A DNA stretch of 17,711 bases from Verrucomicrobiota bacterium (GCA_003451935.1 DMJA01000216.1:1-17711), one strand, 5' to 3'. Counted from the stretch's first letter, positions 1-7,956 are shown. A program made the numbers and translations. Notes: generated by a model from the sequence alone, not told the origin.

Positions 1-100
1 AATATCCAATATTCAATTTCCAATGTTCAAGTGAACAGCCGGAAATCCGGTTGGTCTGACTTGTTCGGTTGAAGATTGGAAATTGAATATTGGATATTGC
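1..100. repeat. Inverted heptamer-repeat element, long imperfect hairpin
   Basis: Bases 1-30 and 69-98 are inverted copies of each other with 29 of 30 positions matching. Each arm consists of variants of a 7-bp unit (CCAATAT on one strand, ATATTGG on the other). The roughly 38-base spacer can pair further: GAACA at 32-36 with TGTTC at 62-66, and CCGG-AAAT-CCGG inside it. The element begins 6 bases past the stop codon of the minus-strand nuclease-TPR gene, so it could fold in that transcript and act as a 3' stabiliser or terminator; that role is inferred. The window edge cuts it, so its left end is unknown. Confidence 0.8.
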
Positions 101-105
101 GGTTT

Positions 106-2457
106 TCACGAGGCGCCTCCGGAAAGGGCGGCGATGCGCTGGCGGGCGTAGGCGGCGGCGGCGGTGCCGGGGGCGAAGTCGCTCTCGAGGAATTCCTGGT
201 AGGTCTTGAGGGCGGCGGCCTTGTCGCCGAGCTTCTCGAAGCAGTCGCCGCTGCGGAGGTAGGCGGTGACGACGGCTTTCTTGTAGGCGCCGTAGAGGAC
301 GTAGACGCGCTGGTAGTAGGCGATGGCCTGGGCGTATTCCTGCTGGGCGGTGAGGCAGGCGGCGATGCCCAGAAGGGCCTCGGGCTTGAGCTGGCGCGGG
401 GCGGCGCGGTTGGCCAGGATGGCGTTGTAGTCGCTGATGGCCTCGCCGTGGCGCTGGAGGCCGAGGAGGGCCTCGGCGCGGCAGAACGTGGCTTCGAGGA
501 CGTACTGGATCTCGGCGGCGTTGGCGAGCACGGCGTCGGCGAGGCCGAGGGCGGTGGCGTATTCCTTGTTTTCAAGCGCCTGTTGGGCGAGGAGGGTCTG
601 GGCCTGCGGCACGTGGCGGGAGTCGGGATACTTTTCGAGCAGCAGCTCGAGGTTGGGAATGCCGTTGGCGGGCATGCCGTTGTCGATCCAGGCGCGGCCG
701 AGCCAGACCAGCGTTTCGGCGCCGAGATAGTCGGGCTTGAAGCGTCCGGTGAAGATGGCGAGCTGGCGGGCCTGCTCCTCGGGCGGGAGGATCTGGGCCT
801 CGGCCCAGGCGAGGCGGGCGGCGAGGGTGAGGCGCTGGCCGGCGAGGGCCTTGTCGTAGCGGGCGCGCAGTTCGGTGGCGTATTCGCCGGAGCCGCGCGG
901 GTACATGCCGGCGAGGTCGGTGAGCATGAGGTCGAAGCCTTCCCAGGCGGGGGTGTTGCCGTGGCGCTCGATCATCTGCCAGTAGAGGGTGCGGGCCTGC
1001 TCGGGGCGCTGGATTTGGCGCAGGGCCCAACCGGCGTTGTAGGCGGCGTCGATGATGTTGCCGTCGTTGGGCATGTCCTTGATGTACTGGACGTAGTCGG
1101 CGGACATGGCGAGGTAGTCGTTGGTTTCGCCGAGGGCCTTGTGGATGCGGGAGATCTGCGTGAGGGCCATGTAGTAGAACGGCCCGGCGCCGGGGTTCAT
1201 GGAGAGGTGGTAGGCCTCCTTGGCGGCGTCGAATTCGCCGAGGACGGCGAGGGCGTCGCCGCGCATGATGGCGGCCTCGCGGCGGAAGTAGTGGTCGGGG
1301 TTCTGCGCGAGCCAGGTGGCGGTGTCGGCGGCGCAGCGCGCGTAGTCCTCGAGGGCATAGCGGCAGCAGGCGGCGCGGTAGGTGGCCTCGGGCGCGTAGA
1401 TGCTCATCGGGTTTTGGGCGGCGTAGGAATCGAAGTAGGGCAGCGCTTCCTCGTACTTGCCGTCGTAGTAGAGGGAAATGGGCATCCAATATTGGACGTC
1501 GGGGGCGAGGACGTGGCTGGGATAGGCCTGCAGCCAGGTCTTGAAGAGCGCGACGGCCTCCTCGAAGCGCTCCTGCATCGCAATGGACAGCGCCAGATAG
1601 AACTCGATGCGGGCCTTCTGGGGATGCTCGGGGAACCGCCGGACGAGCTTGCGCATCTCGATCTCGGCATCTTCGAAAAGCTCGCGGTTGACGAAGGACT
1701 CCGCGCGCAGGAAGGCGACGGTCGGCACGTTCGCCCACTTGTCCTCGTAGACGCCGATCTCTTCTTCCTCGAGCACCCAGATGGGTTTCGCGCCGGGCTC
1801 GGCGGGGGCTTCCTCCTCGCCGAGGTCGAACATGCCCCCGGCGTCCTCGGCGGCTTCCGCGTCGCCTTCCTTGGCCAGCTTCTTCTTCTTGGCCCAGCCG
1901 CCGAGGCGCTTGGCCTTGGCGCGCCGCTCGAGCTGGCGGAGCTTGGCGAACTGCTGGTCGATGGTGGTGCCGTCGGGCAGGACGGTGGAGCTGCCATAGA
2001 CGCGGGCGAGGCCTTCGGCGACCAGGAGTTCGGCGAGGTCGTCCTTGCCGACCTGGACGACGCCGAAGAAGCGCTGTTGCTGGCTGCTGCCCATGGCGTC
2101 TTCCCAACGGGTCCAGACGGTGAATTTCTTGCCGGACAGGACGCCCTGGGTGAATTTCTTGCCCTTGTTGCCGAGGGGGGTGACCTGCGTGGGGGAGATG
2201 CCGAAGTAGTCCGCCTGCTCGTCGTTGCGGTCCTCGTGGGTCTTGTCCGTCTCGGGCGTGTCCACGTAATAGAGGCGGATGATGATGTCCTTGTTGTTGG
2301 CGCGGACGTGGAAGCTGTCGCCGTCCATGTAGCCTTCGGCCAGGGTGGCGTCCTCGAACTTTTCCCACTTGCCGGCGGCGGAGGCGGGGGGAGCGGCCAG
2401 AAGAACAAAGCCCAATATCCAATATCCAATATTCAATATCCAATGTCCAATAATCAA
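106..2457 (-). CDS. Secreted staphylococcal-nuclease-like (TNase) domain protein with C-terminal TPR repeats
   Basis: The predicted protein is about 783 residues. A hydrophobic N-terminus ending in a PPASA-A type cleavage site (about residue 27) indicates export. Residues about 33-175 match the SNase/TNase fold: the block IIIRLYYVDTPE carries R61, D66 and E69, and QQRFFG carries R129, corresponding to the Arg, Asp, Glu and Arg active-site residues of Staphylococcus nuclease; LLVAEGLARVYG is the usual end of the fold. A charged linker (about 176-225) leads into roughly 550 residues of TPR-like helical pairs such as 'FEDAEIEMRKLVRRFPEHP'. The likely role is periplasmic or surface cleavage of nucleic acid, with the TPR part binding a partner; this is inferred. 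The start is uncertain. No ATG precedes Met44, which lies inside the fold, so a TTG start at 2457 or a TTG a few codons later is needed, and these lie in the heptamer repeat. No clear Shine-Dalgarno is visible. It diverges from the glycosyltransferase operon. Confidence 0.82.
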   Translation of the reverse strand: MIIGHWILNIGYWILGFVLLAAPPASAAGKWEKFEDATLAEGYMDGDSFHVRANNKDIIIRLYYVDTPETDKTHEDRNDEQADYFGISPTQVTPLGNKGKKFTQGVLSGKKFTVWTRWEDAMGSSQQQRFFGVVQVGKDDLAELLVAEGLARVYGSSTVLPDGTTIDQQFAKLRQLERRAKAKRLGGWAKKKKLAKEGDAEAAEDAGGMFDLGEEEAPAEPGAKPIWVLEEEEIGVYEDKWANVPTVAFLRAESFVNRELFEDAEIEMRKLVRRFPEHPQKARIEFYLALSIAMQERFEEAVALFKTWLQAYPSHVLAPDVQYWMPISLYYDGKYEEALPYFDSYAAQNPMSIYAPEATYRAACCRYALEDYARCAADTATWLAQNPDHYFRREAAIMRGDALAVLGEFDAAKEAYHLSMNPGAGPFYYMALTQISRIHKALGETNDYLAMSADYVQYIKDMPNDGNIIDAAYNAGWALRQIQRPEQARTLYWQMIERHGNTPAWEGFDLMLTDLAGMYPRGSGEYATELRARYDKALAGQRLTLAARLAWAEAQILPPEEQARQLAIFTGRFKPDYLGAETLVWLGRAWIDNGMPANGIPNLELLLEKYPDSRHVPQAQTLLAQQALENKEYATALGLADAVLANAAEIQYVLEATFCRAEALLGLQRHGEAISDYNAILANRAAPRQLKPEALLGIAACLTAQQEYAQAIAYYQRVYVLYGAYKKAVVTAYLRSGDCFEKLGDKAAALKTYQEFLESDFAPGTAAAAYARQRIAALSGGAS
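2412..2453. repeat. Tandem heptamer array (CCAATAT)n, six units
   Basis: Six consecutive 7-bp units read on the plus strand: three exact CCAATAT, then TCAATAT, CCAATGT and CCAATAA. On the minus strand the array is ATATTGG-type and forms codons near the start of the nuclease-TPR gene, giving the hydrophobic stretch ILNIGYWIL. Part of the array (2426-2446) is a direct copy, 20 of 21 positions, of 6-26 at the other end of the gene. Confidence 0.88.
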
Positions 2458-2479
2458 AACAAAGCGGAAGAGAATGGGC

Positions 2480-2509
2480 TGGATTCGGGGCGGGGGCGGC
2501 GGCTACACT
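2480..2509 (+). promoter_or_regulatory. Possible promoter of the glycosyltransferase operon
   Basis: A TACACT -10-like hexamer at 2504-2509 lies only 7 bases before the ATG at 2517. A weak TGGATT -35 candidate is at 2480-2485 with an 18-base spacer. If used, the leader would be nearly absent. The -35 match is poor, so this is tentative. Confidence 0.3.
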
Positions 2510-2516
2510 GCGCGAA

Positions 2517-3674
2517 ATGAATCCGGTCCAGGACAAGCGGGTGGCGGTGGATGCCCGGTGGGTGTTCCGCGAGCTGAGCGGGATCGGCCGTTATACGCTG
2601 GAATTGCTGAAGCAGCTGGGGGAGGGCGGCGGGGCGTTCCGATTTCTGGTGCTGGTGCGGGACGCGGAGCGCCGGGCGTTCGTGGAGCGGGAAGCGGGGG
2701 TGGCGGGGAAGGCGAATTTCGAGTTTGCGGAGGTGCCGCAGGGTCCGTTTTCGGTGCGGGGGCAGTTCGCGGTGGCGCGGCTGTTGCGGGAGCGGAAAGT
2801 CGACGTGTACCACTCGACCAATTTCATGATTCCGCTGCCGGCGTTTCCTCGGCGCAAGCCGCACGCGGTGAAGTGCCTCTGCAACATCCACGACCTGATT
2901 CCGCTGGTGCATCCGGAGTTCACCCCGAAGGCGCTGAAAACGCGGTTCTTTCCGGTGTACCGGGCGCTGATGCACGAAATCGCGCTCCGGGCGGATACGG
3001 TGCTGACGGGCAGCGAATCGGCCAAGCGGGACATTTTGCGGCTGCTGGGAATTCCGGCGGAGCGCATCGTGGTGGCGGCGGATGGCGTGGATGCGCGGCA
3101 TGTCCCCGGCGGCGAAAAGCCGTCGGCGCGCGGCGGTCCGAAGACGGTGCTCTATGTGGGGCGGAGCGATCCCTACAAGAATCTTCCGGGCCTGGTGGAG
3201 GCGTTTGCGCGGCTGGTGAAGGACGGCGGGGTGGATGCGCGGCTGCGGATCGTGGGTTCGCCGGATGTGCGTTATCCGGAGGCGGGGGCGGTGGCGCGGC
3301 GGCTGGGCGTGGCGGACCGCGTGGAGTGGTCGGGCTATCTGGACGACGCGGGGTTGTTGCGGGCGTACCAGGAAGCGGATGTGCTGGCGCTGTTGTCGAA
3401 ATACGAGGGGTTCGGCCTGCCGGTGCTGGAGGCGATGGCGTGCGGCACGCCGGTGGTGTGCTCGGATGCGGCGAGCCTGCCGGAGGTGGCGGGCGCCGCG
3501 GCGCGGGTGGTGGCGCCGGCCGATGTGGCCGGGGCCGCGGCGGCGCTGAAGGAAATTTTGACGGATCCCGCGGAGGCCGCGCGCTTGCGCGCGGCGGGGC
3601 TGGAGCAGGCCCGGAAGTTTTCGTGGCGGACGGCGGCGGCGGCGGTGCTGCGCGCCTACGGGGGGGGGGCATGA
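2517..3674 (+). CDS. GT4-family glycosyltransferase (first of operon)
   Basis: The protein is 385 residues with a GT-B glycosyltransferase layout. The N-terminal half has a donor/acceptor fold beginning VAVDARWVFRELSGIGRYT, the glycine-rich opening typical of GT4 enzymes. The C-terminal half holds VLYVGRSDPYKNLPGLVEAF (about 211-230) and KYEGFGLPVLEAMACGTPVV, which carries the E-x7-E nucleotide-sugar motif (E297/E305). GT4 enzymes retain anomeric configuration and transfer sugars from activated nucleotides, typically in the cytoplasm during assembly of O-antigen, capsule or exopolysaccharide; the sugar cannot be told from sequence. It begins with ATG 7 bases after a TACACT box and has no clear Shine-Dalgarno. 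Its stop overlaps the next ATG (ATGA), so the two are translationally coupled. A run of ten G residues (3660-3669) sits at its extreme 3' end. Confidence 0.9.
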   Translation: MNPVQDKRVAVDARWVFRELSGIGRYTLELLKQLGEGGGAFRFLVLVRDAERRAFVEREAGVAGKANFEFAEVPQGPFSVRGQFAVARLLRERKVDVYHSTNFMIPLPAFPRRKPHAVKCLCNIHDLIPLVHPEFTPKALKTRFFPVYRALMHEIALRADTVLTGSESAKRDILRLLGIPAERIVVAADGVDARHVPGGEKPSARGGPKTVLYVGRSDPYKNLPGLVEAFARLVKDGGVDARLRIVGSPDVRYPEAGAVARRLGVADRVEWSGYLDDAGLLRAYQEADVLALLSKYEGFGLPVLEAMACGTPVVCSDAASLPEVAGAAARVVAPADVAGAAAALKEILTDPAEAARLRAAGLEQARKFSWRTAAAAVLRAYGGGA

Positions 3675-4780
3675 GCCGGTCCCTGAACGTCGCGCTGGTG
3701 CATGACTGGCTCAACGGCATGCGCGGGGGCGAGCGGTGCCTCGACCTGATCTGCAAAGAGTTCCCGCAGGCGGAGCTCTACACCCTGCTGTACCGCCCGG
3801 AGCAGGTGTCGGAGGCGATCCGGAACCGCAAGGTGCACGTGTCGGGCCTGCAGCGCGTGCCGGGATTCCGGGACCATTACCGCTGGTTCCTGCCGCTGTT
3901 CCCGATGGCGATCGAGTCGTTCCGCGTGCCGGATGGAACGGATCTGGTGATCAGCACGAGCCATTGCGTGGCGAAGGGAATCGTGCCGCCGAAGGGGGCG
4001 AGGCACCTGTGCTATTGCTTCACGCCCATGCGCTATGCGTGGTCGATGCAGGAGGAGTACTTCGGGCGCCGGGGCCTCCGTCGCGCGGCCATCGATTTGG
4101 CGCTGGCGCGCCTGCGGAAGTGGGACCAGGCGGCCAGCGCGCGGGTGGACCGGTTCGTGGCGATCAGCCGGCATGTGCAGGCGCGCATCGAAAAATTCTA
4201 CGGGCGCGAAGCTGCGGTGGTGTATCCGCCGGTGGCCACGTCCTTCTTCACGCCCGGCGAACGCGGCGGGCACGACGGATATGATCTGGTCGTCTCGGCG
4301 CTGGTGCCCTACAAGCGCGTGGAGCTGGCGGTGCAGGCCTATTCGCAAACGGGCTTTCCGCTGAAGATCGCGGGCGTGGGCACGGAGATGGAGGCGCTGA
4401 AAAGAATCGCGGCGCCGAACGTGGAATTCCTCGGGCGCGTGCCGGACGAGGGGATCCGCGAACTCTACCGGCGCTGCCGGTTCCTGGTGTTCCCGGGCGA
4501 GGAGGATTTCGGCATTGTGCCGCTGGAGGCGATGGCCTGCGGCAAGCCCGTGCTGGCCTATGGCAAGGGCGGGCTGCTCGAAACGGTGGAGGAGGGGCGG
4601 ACGGGCGTGTTCTTCGCCGCGCAGACGCCCGAGGCGCTGGCGGCGGCGGCGGCGCGCGCGGAAGGCGTGGCCTGGGACCCGGCGGTGCTCCGCGCGCATG
4701 CGGAACAATTTGGCGAAGACCGCTTCCTGGACGGGATGCGCGCGGAAATCGGCCGGTTGATGGATGGGCGGCCGCGATGA
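3671..4780 (+). CDS. GT4-family glycosyltransferase (second of operon)
   Basis: The protein is 369 residues, again GT-B. It opens with NVALVHDWLNGMRGGERCLDL, the loop of mannosyltransferase-like GT4 enzymes (WbaZ-like); the block CYCFTPMRYAW and the RFVAISRHVQARIEKFYGR helix are typical of that subgroup. The C-terminal E-x7-E motif is in FPGEEDFGIVPLEAMACGKPV (E278/E286). It probably transfers a hexose, perhaps mannose, onto a lipid-linked glycan on the cytoplasmic side of the membrane; the specificity is a guess from subgroup resemblance. It is joined to the preceding glycosyltransferase and to the following membrane-protein gene by 4-base ATGA overlaps, so all three are one operon. Confidence 0.9.
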   Translation: MSRSLNVALVHDWLNGMRGGERCLDLICKEFPQAELYTLLYRPEQVSEAIRNRKVHVSGLQRVPGFRDHYRWFLPLFPMAIESFRVPDGTDLVISTSHCVAKGIVPPKGARHLCYCFTPMRYAWSMQEEYFGRRGLRRAAIDLALARLRKWDQAASARVDRFVAISRHVQARIEKFYGREAAVVYPPVATSFFTPGERGGHDGYDLVVSALVPYKRVELAVQAYSQTGFPLKIAGVGTEMEALKRIAAPNVEFLGRVPDEGIRELYRRCRFLVFPGEEDFGIVPLEAMACGKPVLAYGKGGLLETVEEGRTGVFFAAQTPEALAAAAARAEGVAWDPAVLRAHAEQFGEDRFLDGMRAEIGRLMDGRPR

Positions 4781-5490
4781 GCGAACCCGCCGCCGTTCCC
4801 ATTCCCCCGGTGCCGGACTCCGCCGGGAAATCGGTTGGCCTCCCGCCCGCCCGGCTGCTGCGGATGTCGCGGGGGTTCTCTTGCCTGTTCTGGAGCCTGC
4901 CGTTGCTGTCCACGGCGCACGCGATGGCGATGGCTTCCTCCCTGCCTGCGCGCTGGATGTTCGGCCTGCTGTTGCTGCCGTTCCTGCCGTTGGTGTGCGG
5001 CTTGTGGATGCTGCGGGCCAGCGGCGACCTGACGCCGCGATGGGGGGCGGCCATCAGCCGGGTTTCGCTGCTGGCGCTGGTGACGGTCTATCTGTGCCCG
5101 TTTCTGGTGTGGTGGACCCTCGCGCCGATGCGGTTGTATTTCGCGGCCAACATGGCGGCGCACTATTTCGCGACGATCGGCCTGCTGGCCGGAATGAACC
5201 GGCTGGCGGGCGAATGCGCGCGCGGCCTGGACGACATGCCGTTGCGGCGGGAGGCGCTGGCGGGTCTGGGCATGGTGCTGTGGCTGAGCGCTTGCACGCT
5301 GGCGGCGCTGGCGTGGCTGTTCCATCGCGCGGGCGTGCTGGTGGACGGGCTGCCGGGGGTGCTGGCGCTGGTGGCGGAGCTGCCGCGCGAGGCGCGCACG
5401 CTCTTCCTGCTGCCCTATGCGATGACCGCCTATGTGATGTGGAGGGTGAAGGAAACGGGATTCCGCCGCGCGGCCGGTCCGCCGCCGTAG
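4777..5490 (+). CDS. Polytopic membrane protein of unknown function
   Basis: I do not recognise a family. The 237-residue protein has a proline-rich cytoplasmic-looking N-terminus (PAAVPIPPVPDS) and about five or six hydrophobic segments, near residues 33-50, 60-80, 94-114, 119-139, 163-183 and 205-222, with short charged loops. It ends in an Arg/Pro-rich tail. Its start overlaps the stop of the second glycosyltransferase (ATGA), so it belongs to the same transcript and may anchor or export the glycan product; this rests on context only. Its stop is 4 bases from the stop of the convergent SGNH/TPR gene, leaving no room for a separate terminator. Confidence 0.75.
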   Translation: MSEPAAVPIPPVPDSAGKSVGLPPARLLRMSRGFSCLFWSLPLLSTAHAMAMASSLPARWMFGLLLLPFLPLVCGLWMLRASGDLTPRWGAAISRVSLLALVTVYLCPFLVWWTLAPMRLYFAANMAAHYFATIGLLAGMNRLAGECARGLDDMPLRREALAGLGMVLWLSACTLAALAWLFHRAGVLVDGLPGVLALVAELPREARTLFLLPYAMTAYVMWRVKETGFRRAAGPPP

Positions 5491-5494
5491 GCGA

Positions 5495-7945
5495 TTATTC
5501 CCAGGGGAATTTGCGGCCGGGCGCCGCGTCGTCGGGCCCGGGGTCCGCTTGCAGCTTTTCCGGCCAGCGCTTTTTGATCTCGCCCTCGATGGTCGCCTGG
5601 AGGGCGAGGCCGTCGGGATCGCCAGGCACGGAATCGAGATAGCTGCGGATCCGGACCAGGGCCCGTTGGAGCTCATTGAGTTTTTGCGCCGCTGGCCGCA
5701 GGAGGGCGCGCTGCAGGTGCGCATCGGCCCACTTCAGGAGGCGCTCGTAGCGGTAGGGGGCGATTTCCTCGGATTGGCGGTAGCACTCGAGGGCGATGTC
5801 CCAATCGCCCTGCAGGGTATAGAGCGTGGCGAGGTCCTCCCACAGGAGGGGGTTGCCGGGATTGCGTTTGATCGCCTGCTGGAGGATGTCCGCGGCGCGT
5901 TCGTTTTCCCCGAGCCGGAGGCGCGCCTGCCCCAACGCCATGGCCGTCCAGGCGAACGCCCCGTCCGTCCGGCTCTCGATCGCCCGCTGGAAGGTTCGGA
6001 AGGATTCGTCGATCTTTTCGAGCTGGCGCTGGGCCTCCGCCAGGGAAATGGCGGCATCGGAATTCCAGGCATCCCGCCGCAGGGCGTAGGCGAACCACGC
6101 GCGCGCCCGGGCGGGAAGGTTTTTCTCGAGCAAGCTGCGGCCGATGCCGATGGCCAGGGCGATGTCGTAGGAGCCGGTATCGGCCTCCCCGCCGCGGAGG
6201 AAGGCGATTCCGTCGCCGGCCTCCTGGCCTTGGATGGCGCGGATGAGCGCGAGCAGGGCGCGGATGTCGAAGCGGTGCGGCCATTGCCGATGGGCGGCGA
6301 GGGCGGCGGTTTCGGCGCGGGCCGGATCGCCGGCGCCGAGCAGGACCCAGGCGGTGCGCGCGGCCAGCCAGGCATCGCCAGGGCGGCTGGCCTGGCGGCG
6401 CGCGAAAATGGCGCGGGCGTTTTCCGGCGTGATCGCGGCCACGCGGGCATCCCAGAGGCGTTTTTCCTCCATCAGCCGGGCCATGGTTTCGGCGTGGTCG
6501 AACTGCCAGCGGAAGGGCGGGCGCAGCATTTGGCGGAGGACGGTTTCCAATTGGGTGGCGCGGCCCCACGGATGATAGAGCAGGCTGGCCGCCAGTTCTT
6601 CGGCGGAGGGGAGGTCTCCGGCGGGCGGCGAATCGAAGGCCTGGAGGAATTCCATGCGGTCCACGAGGGCGGAAGCCAGCAGATGGTTGGCTTCGAAGGT
6701 GAAATGGATGTGGTCGAGGAACAGCTCGCGCCCGGGGATGCCTTGGGGCGAACGGATGGCGAAGAGGGCTTCGGCGTCGAGCAGGGAGGCGGCGGCCTCG
6801 GCCGCGCCCTCGCGGAGGATGGCGTTGATCCGGGAATCGGCGCGCAACCGGAGGGCATCGGCATCGCGGGCCCGGGTGAAGAGCGCGGCGGCCTCGGCGG
6901 TGTGGTGGTCCGCCAGCGCCATTCGGGCGGCGCGGAAGAGGGCTTCGGCGTGGGTGGGATCGCGCCGGATGGCGTCGGCATAGCCGCGCGCGGCTTCGAT
7001 CCGGTTGGTGGCCGCCTCGGCGGCGATGGCGGTCCGCAGCCGTTCGCGGACCTCCTGGGCGGCGGTTTCGTCTTCCAGATAGGTGGACGAGAACGGGGCG
7101 CAATCGCGCAGATTGACGGGCACCGTGCACACGATGACCACCGGCGAGGCGCCGGAGGCCTCCGCGAGGATCGCGCGGAGGTTCTTGCGGAAGGATCGCG
7201 CCACGGTCTTCAGGCGCGGATCCCGCGCCGCCATGCGGCCCTTCATCGCGAGGGGTTCATGGCTGCGCCACGCCTGGAGGTCTTCCCGCGCGGGCTGCAG
7301 CCGGTGGAGCGCGGCGATGCAGAGCCGGGACAGGTGGGTGCGCGAAAAGAGCGCCATCCACCGGGCGATGTGCGAACTCTGGTGGAAGCGTCCGAGTCCC
7401 GCGGCGGGCCCGTAGGGGCCGGACACCTCGTCGTTGCCGGTCAGCAGGATCACGGCATCGGGGGCCAGGCGTTTCAAGTCGCGGGCCGCCTCGCGCAGGA
7501 TGTGCGAGTTGCCGCCGGCGAGGCCCATCTGGACCACCTCGACGGGCTGGCCGGGATAGCGGCGCTGGAGCATGAGCTCGAGCTGGCGGCCGAGGCCGTA
7601 GGAAGGCTCGGGCGCGCCCAGGGCTTCCGATCCGCCCAGCAGGCAGATCCGCAACGTGCCGGGCGGAGGCGTCTGGAGAGCCACGACGGGCAAGGGGGCG
7701 GGGGCGGTCCGTTCCGGAAAGAAGCGGTAGGGGAAGAATGGATTGTCGAGCCAGGCGGGCTGCCCGTTCGACTGCCCTGCCAAGAGGTAGCGGGCGGATC
7801 GTTTCGGCAGGAAATGCCAGGCGGCGAGTTCCAGGACGGCGAGAGCGGCCAGCAGGAGGCCGATGGAGATGGCCAGCCGGCGCAGGTGGCGGATGGCGAA
7901 GGCGGTCCATGGCGAACGGTCGAGATGGTCGGAGAACGGGTTCAT
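5495..7945 (-). CDS. Membrane-anchored SGNH/GDSL hydrolase with TPR repeats
   Basis: The protein is 816 residues. One membrane anchor lies near residues 24-44, so the bulk is probably periplasmic or outside the cell. SGNH-hydrolase blocks are visible: CLLGGSEALG (nucleophile S106, block I), a block II Gly at about 141 in MGLAGGNSH, LLTGNDEV (G170-N171-D172, block III) and FLDHIHFT (D411/H414, block V, completing the triad). TPR-like helices are inserted between blocks III and V (about 310-365) and form most of residues 440-750, for example DILQQAIKRNPGNPLLWEDL. SGNH enzymes are esterases or acyltransferases that often modify polysaccharides; with two glycosyltransferases convergent beside it, deacetylation or acylation of a surface glycan is plausible but inferred. 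ATG at 7945 is preceded by a strong promoter that leaves only about 5 bases of leader. Confidence 0.85.
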   Translation of the reverse strand: MNPFSDHLDRSPWTAFAIRHLRRLAISIGLLLAALAVLELAAWHFLPKRSARYLLAGQSNGQPAWLDNPFFPYRFFPERTAPAPLPVVALQTPPPGTLRICLLGGSEALGAPEPSYGLGRQLELMLQRRYPGQPVEVVQMGLAGGNSHILREAARDLKRLAPDAVILLTGNDEVSGPYGPAAGLGRFHQSSHIARWMALFSRTHLSRLCIAALHRLQPAREDLQAWRSHEPLAMKGRMAARDPRLKTVARSFRKNLRAILAEASGASPVVIVCTVPVNLRDCAPFSSTYLEDETAAQEVRERLRTAIAAEAATNRIEAARGYADAIRRDPTHAEALFRAARMALADHHTAEAAALFTRARDADALRLRADSRINAILREGAAEAAASLLDAEALFAIRSPQGIPGRELFLDHIHFTFEANHLLASALVDRMEFLQAFDSPPAGDLPSAEELAASLLYHPWGRATQLETVLRQMLRPPFRWQFDHAETMARLMEEKRLWDARVAAITPENARAIFARRQASRPGDAWLAARTAWVLLGAGDPARAETAALAAHRQWPHRFDIRALLALIRAIQGQEAGDGIAFLRGGEADTGSYDIALAIGIGRSLLEKNLPARARAWFAYALRRDAWNSDAAISLAEAQRQLEKIDESFRTFQRAIESRTDGAFAWTAMALGQARLRLGENERAADILQQAIKRNPGNPLLWEDLATLYTLQGDWDIALECYRQSEEIAPYRYERLLKWADAHLQRALLRPAAQKLNELQRALVRIRSYLDSVPGDPDGLALQATIEGEIKKRWPEKLQADPGPDDAAPGRKFPWE

Positions 7946-7956
7946 GCCTAGGTGCG

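Noticed and set aside
1..100. CRISPR-like repeat at the window start
   Set aside because: The units are 7 bp, contiguous and inverted, with no spacers of uniform length and no cas genes nearby.
1485..1496. Heptamer-like ATCCAATATTGG inside the nuclease-TPR coding region as a further repeat copy
   Set aside because: A single short match within conserved TPR coding sequence (DVQYWMP) with no tandem units; probably coincidence.
76..2520. Plus-strand 814-codon open frame opposite the nuclease-TPR gene
   Set aside because: Glycine- and valine-rich translation with no domain, exactly antisense to a gene with intact SNase motifs. It is an effect of high GC at third positions, and its ends are just the translated heptamer repeats.
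5549..7951. Plus-strand 800-codon open frame opposite the SGNH/TPR gene
   Set aside because: The translation is low-complexity Gly/Glu/Ala/Arg without motifs, while the minus strand has SGNH blocks, TPRs, a membrane anchor and a promoter.
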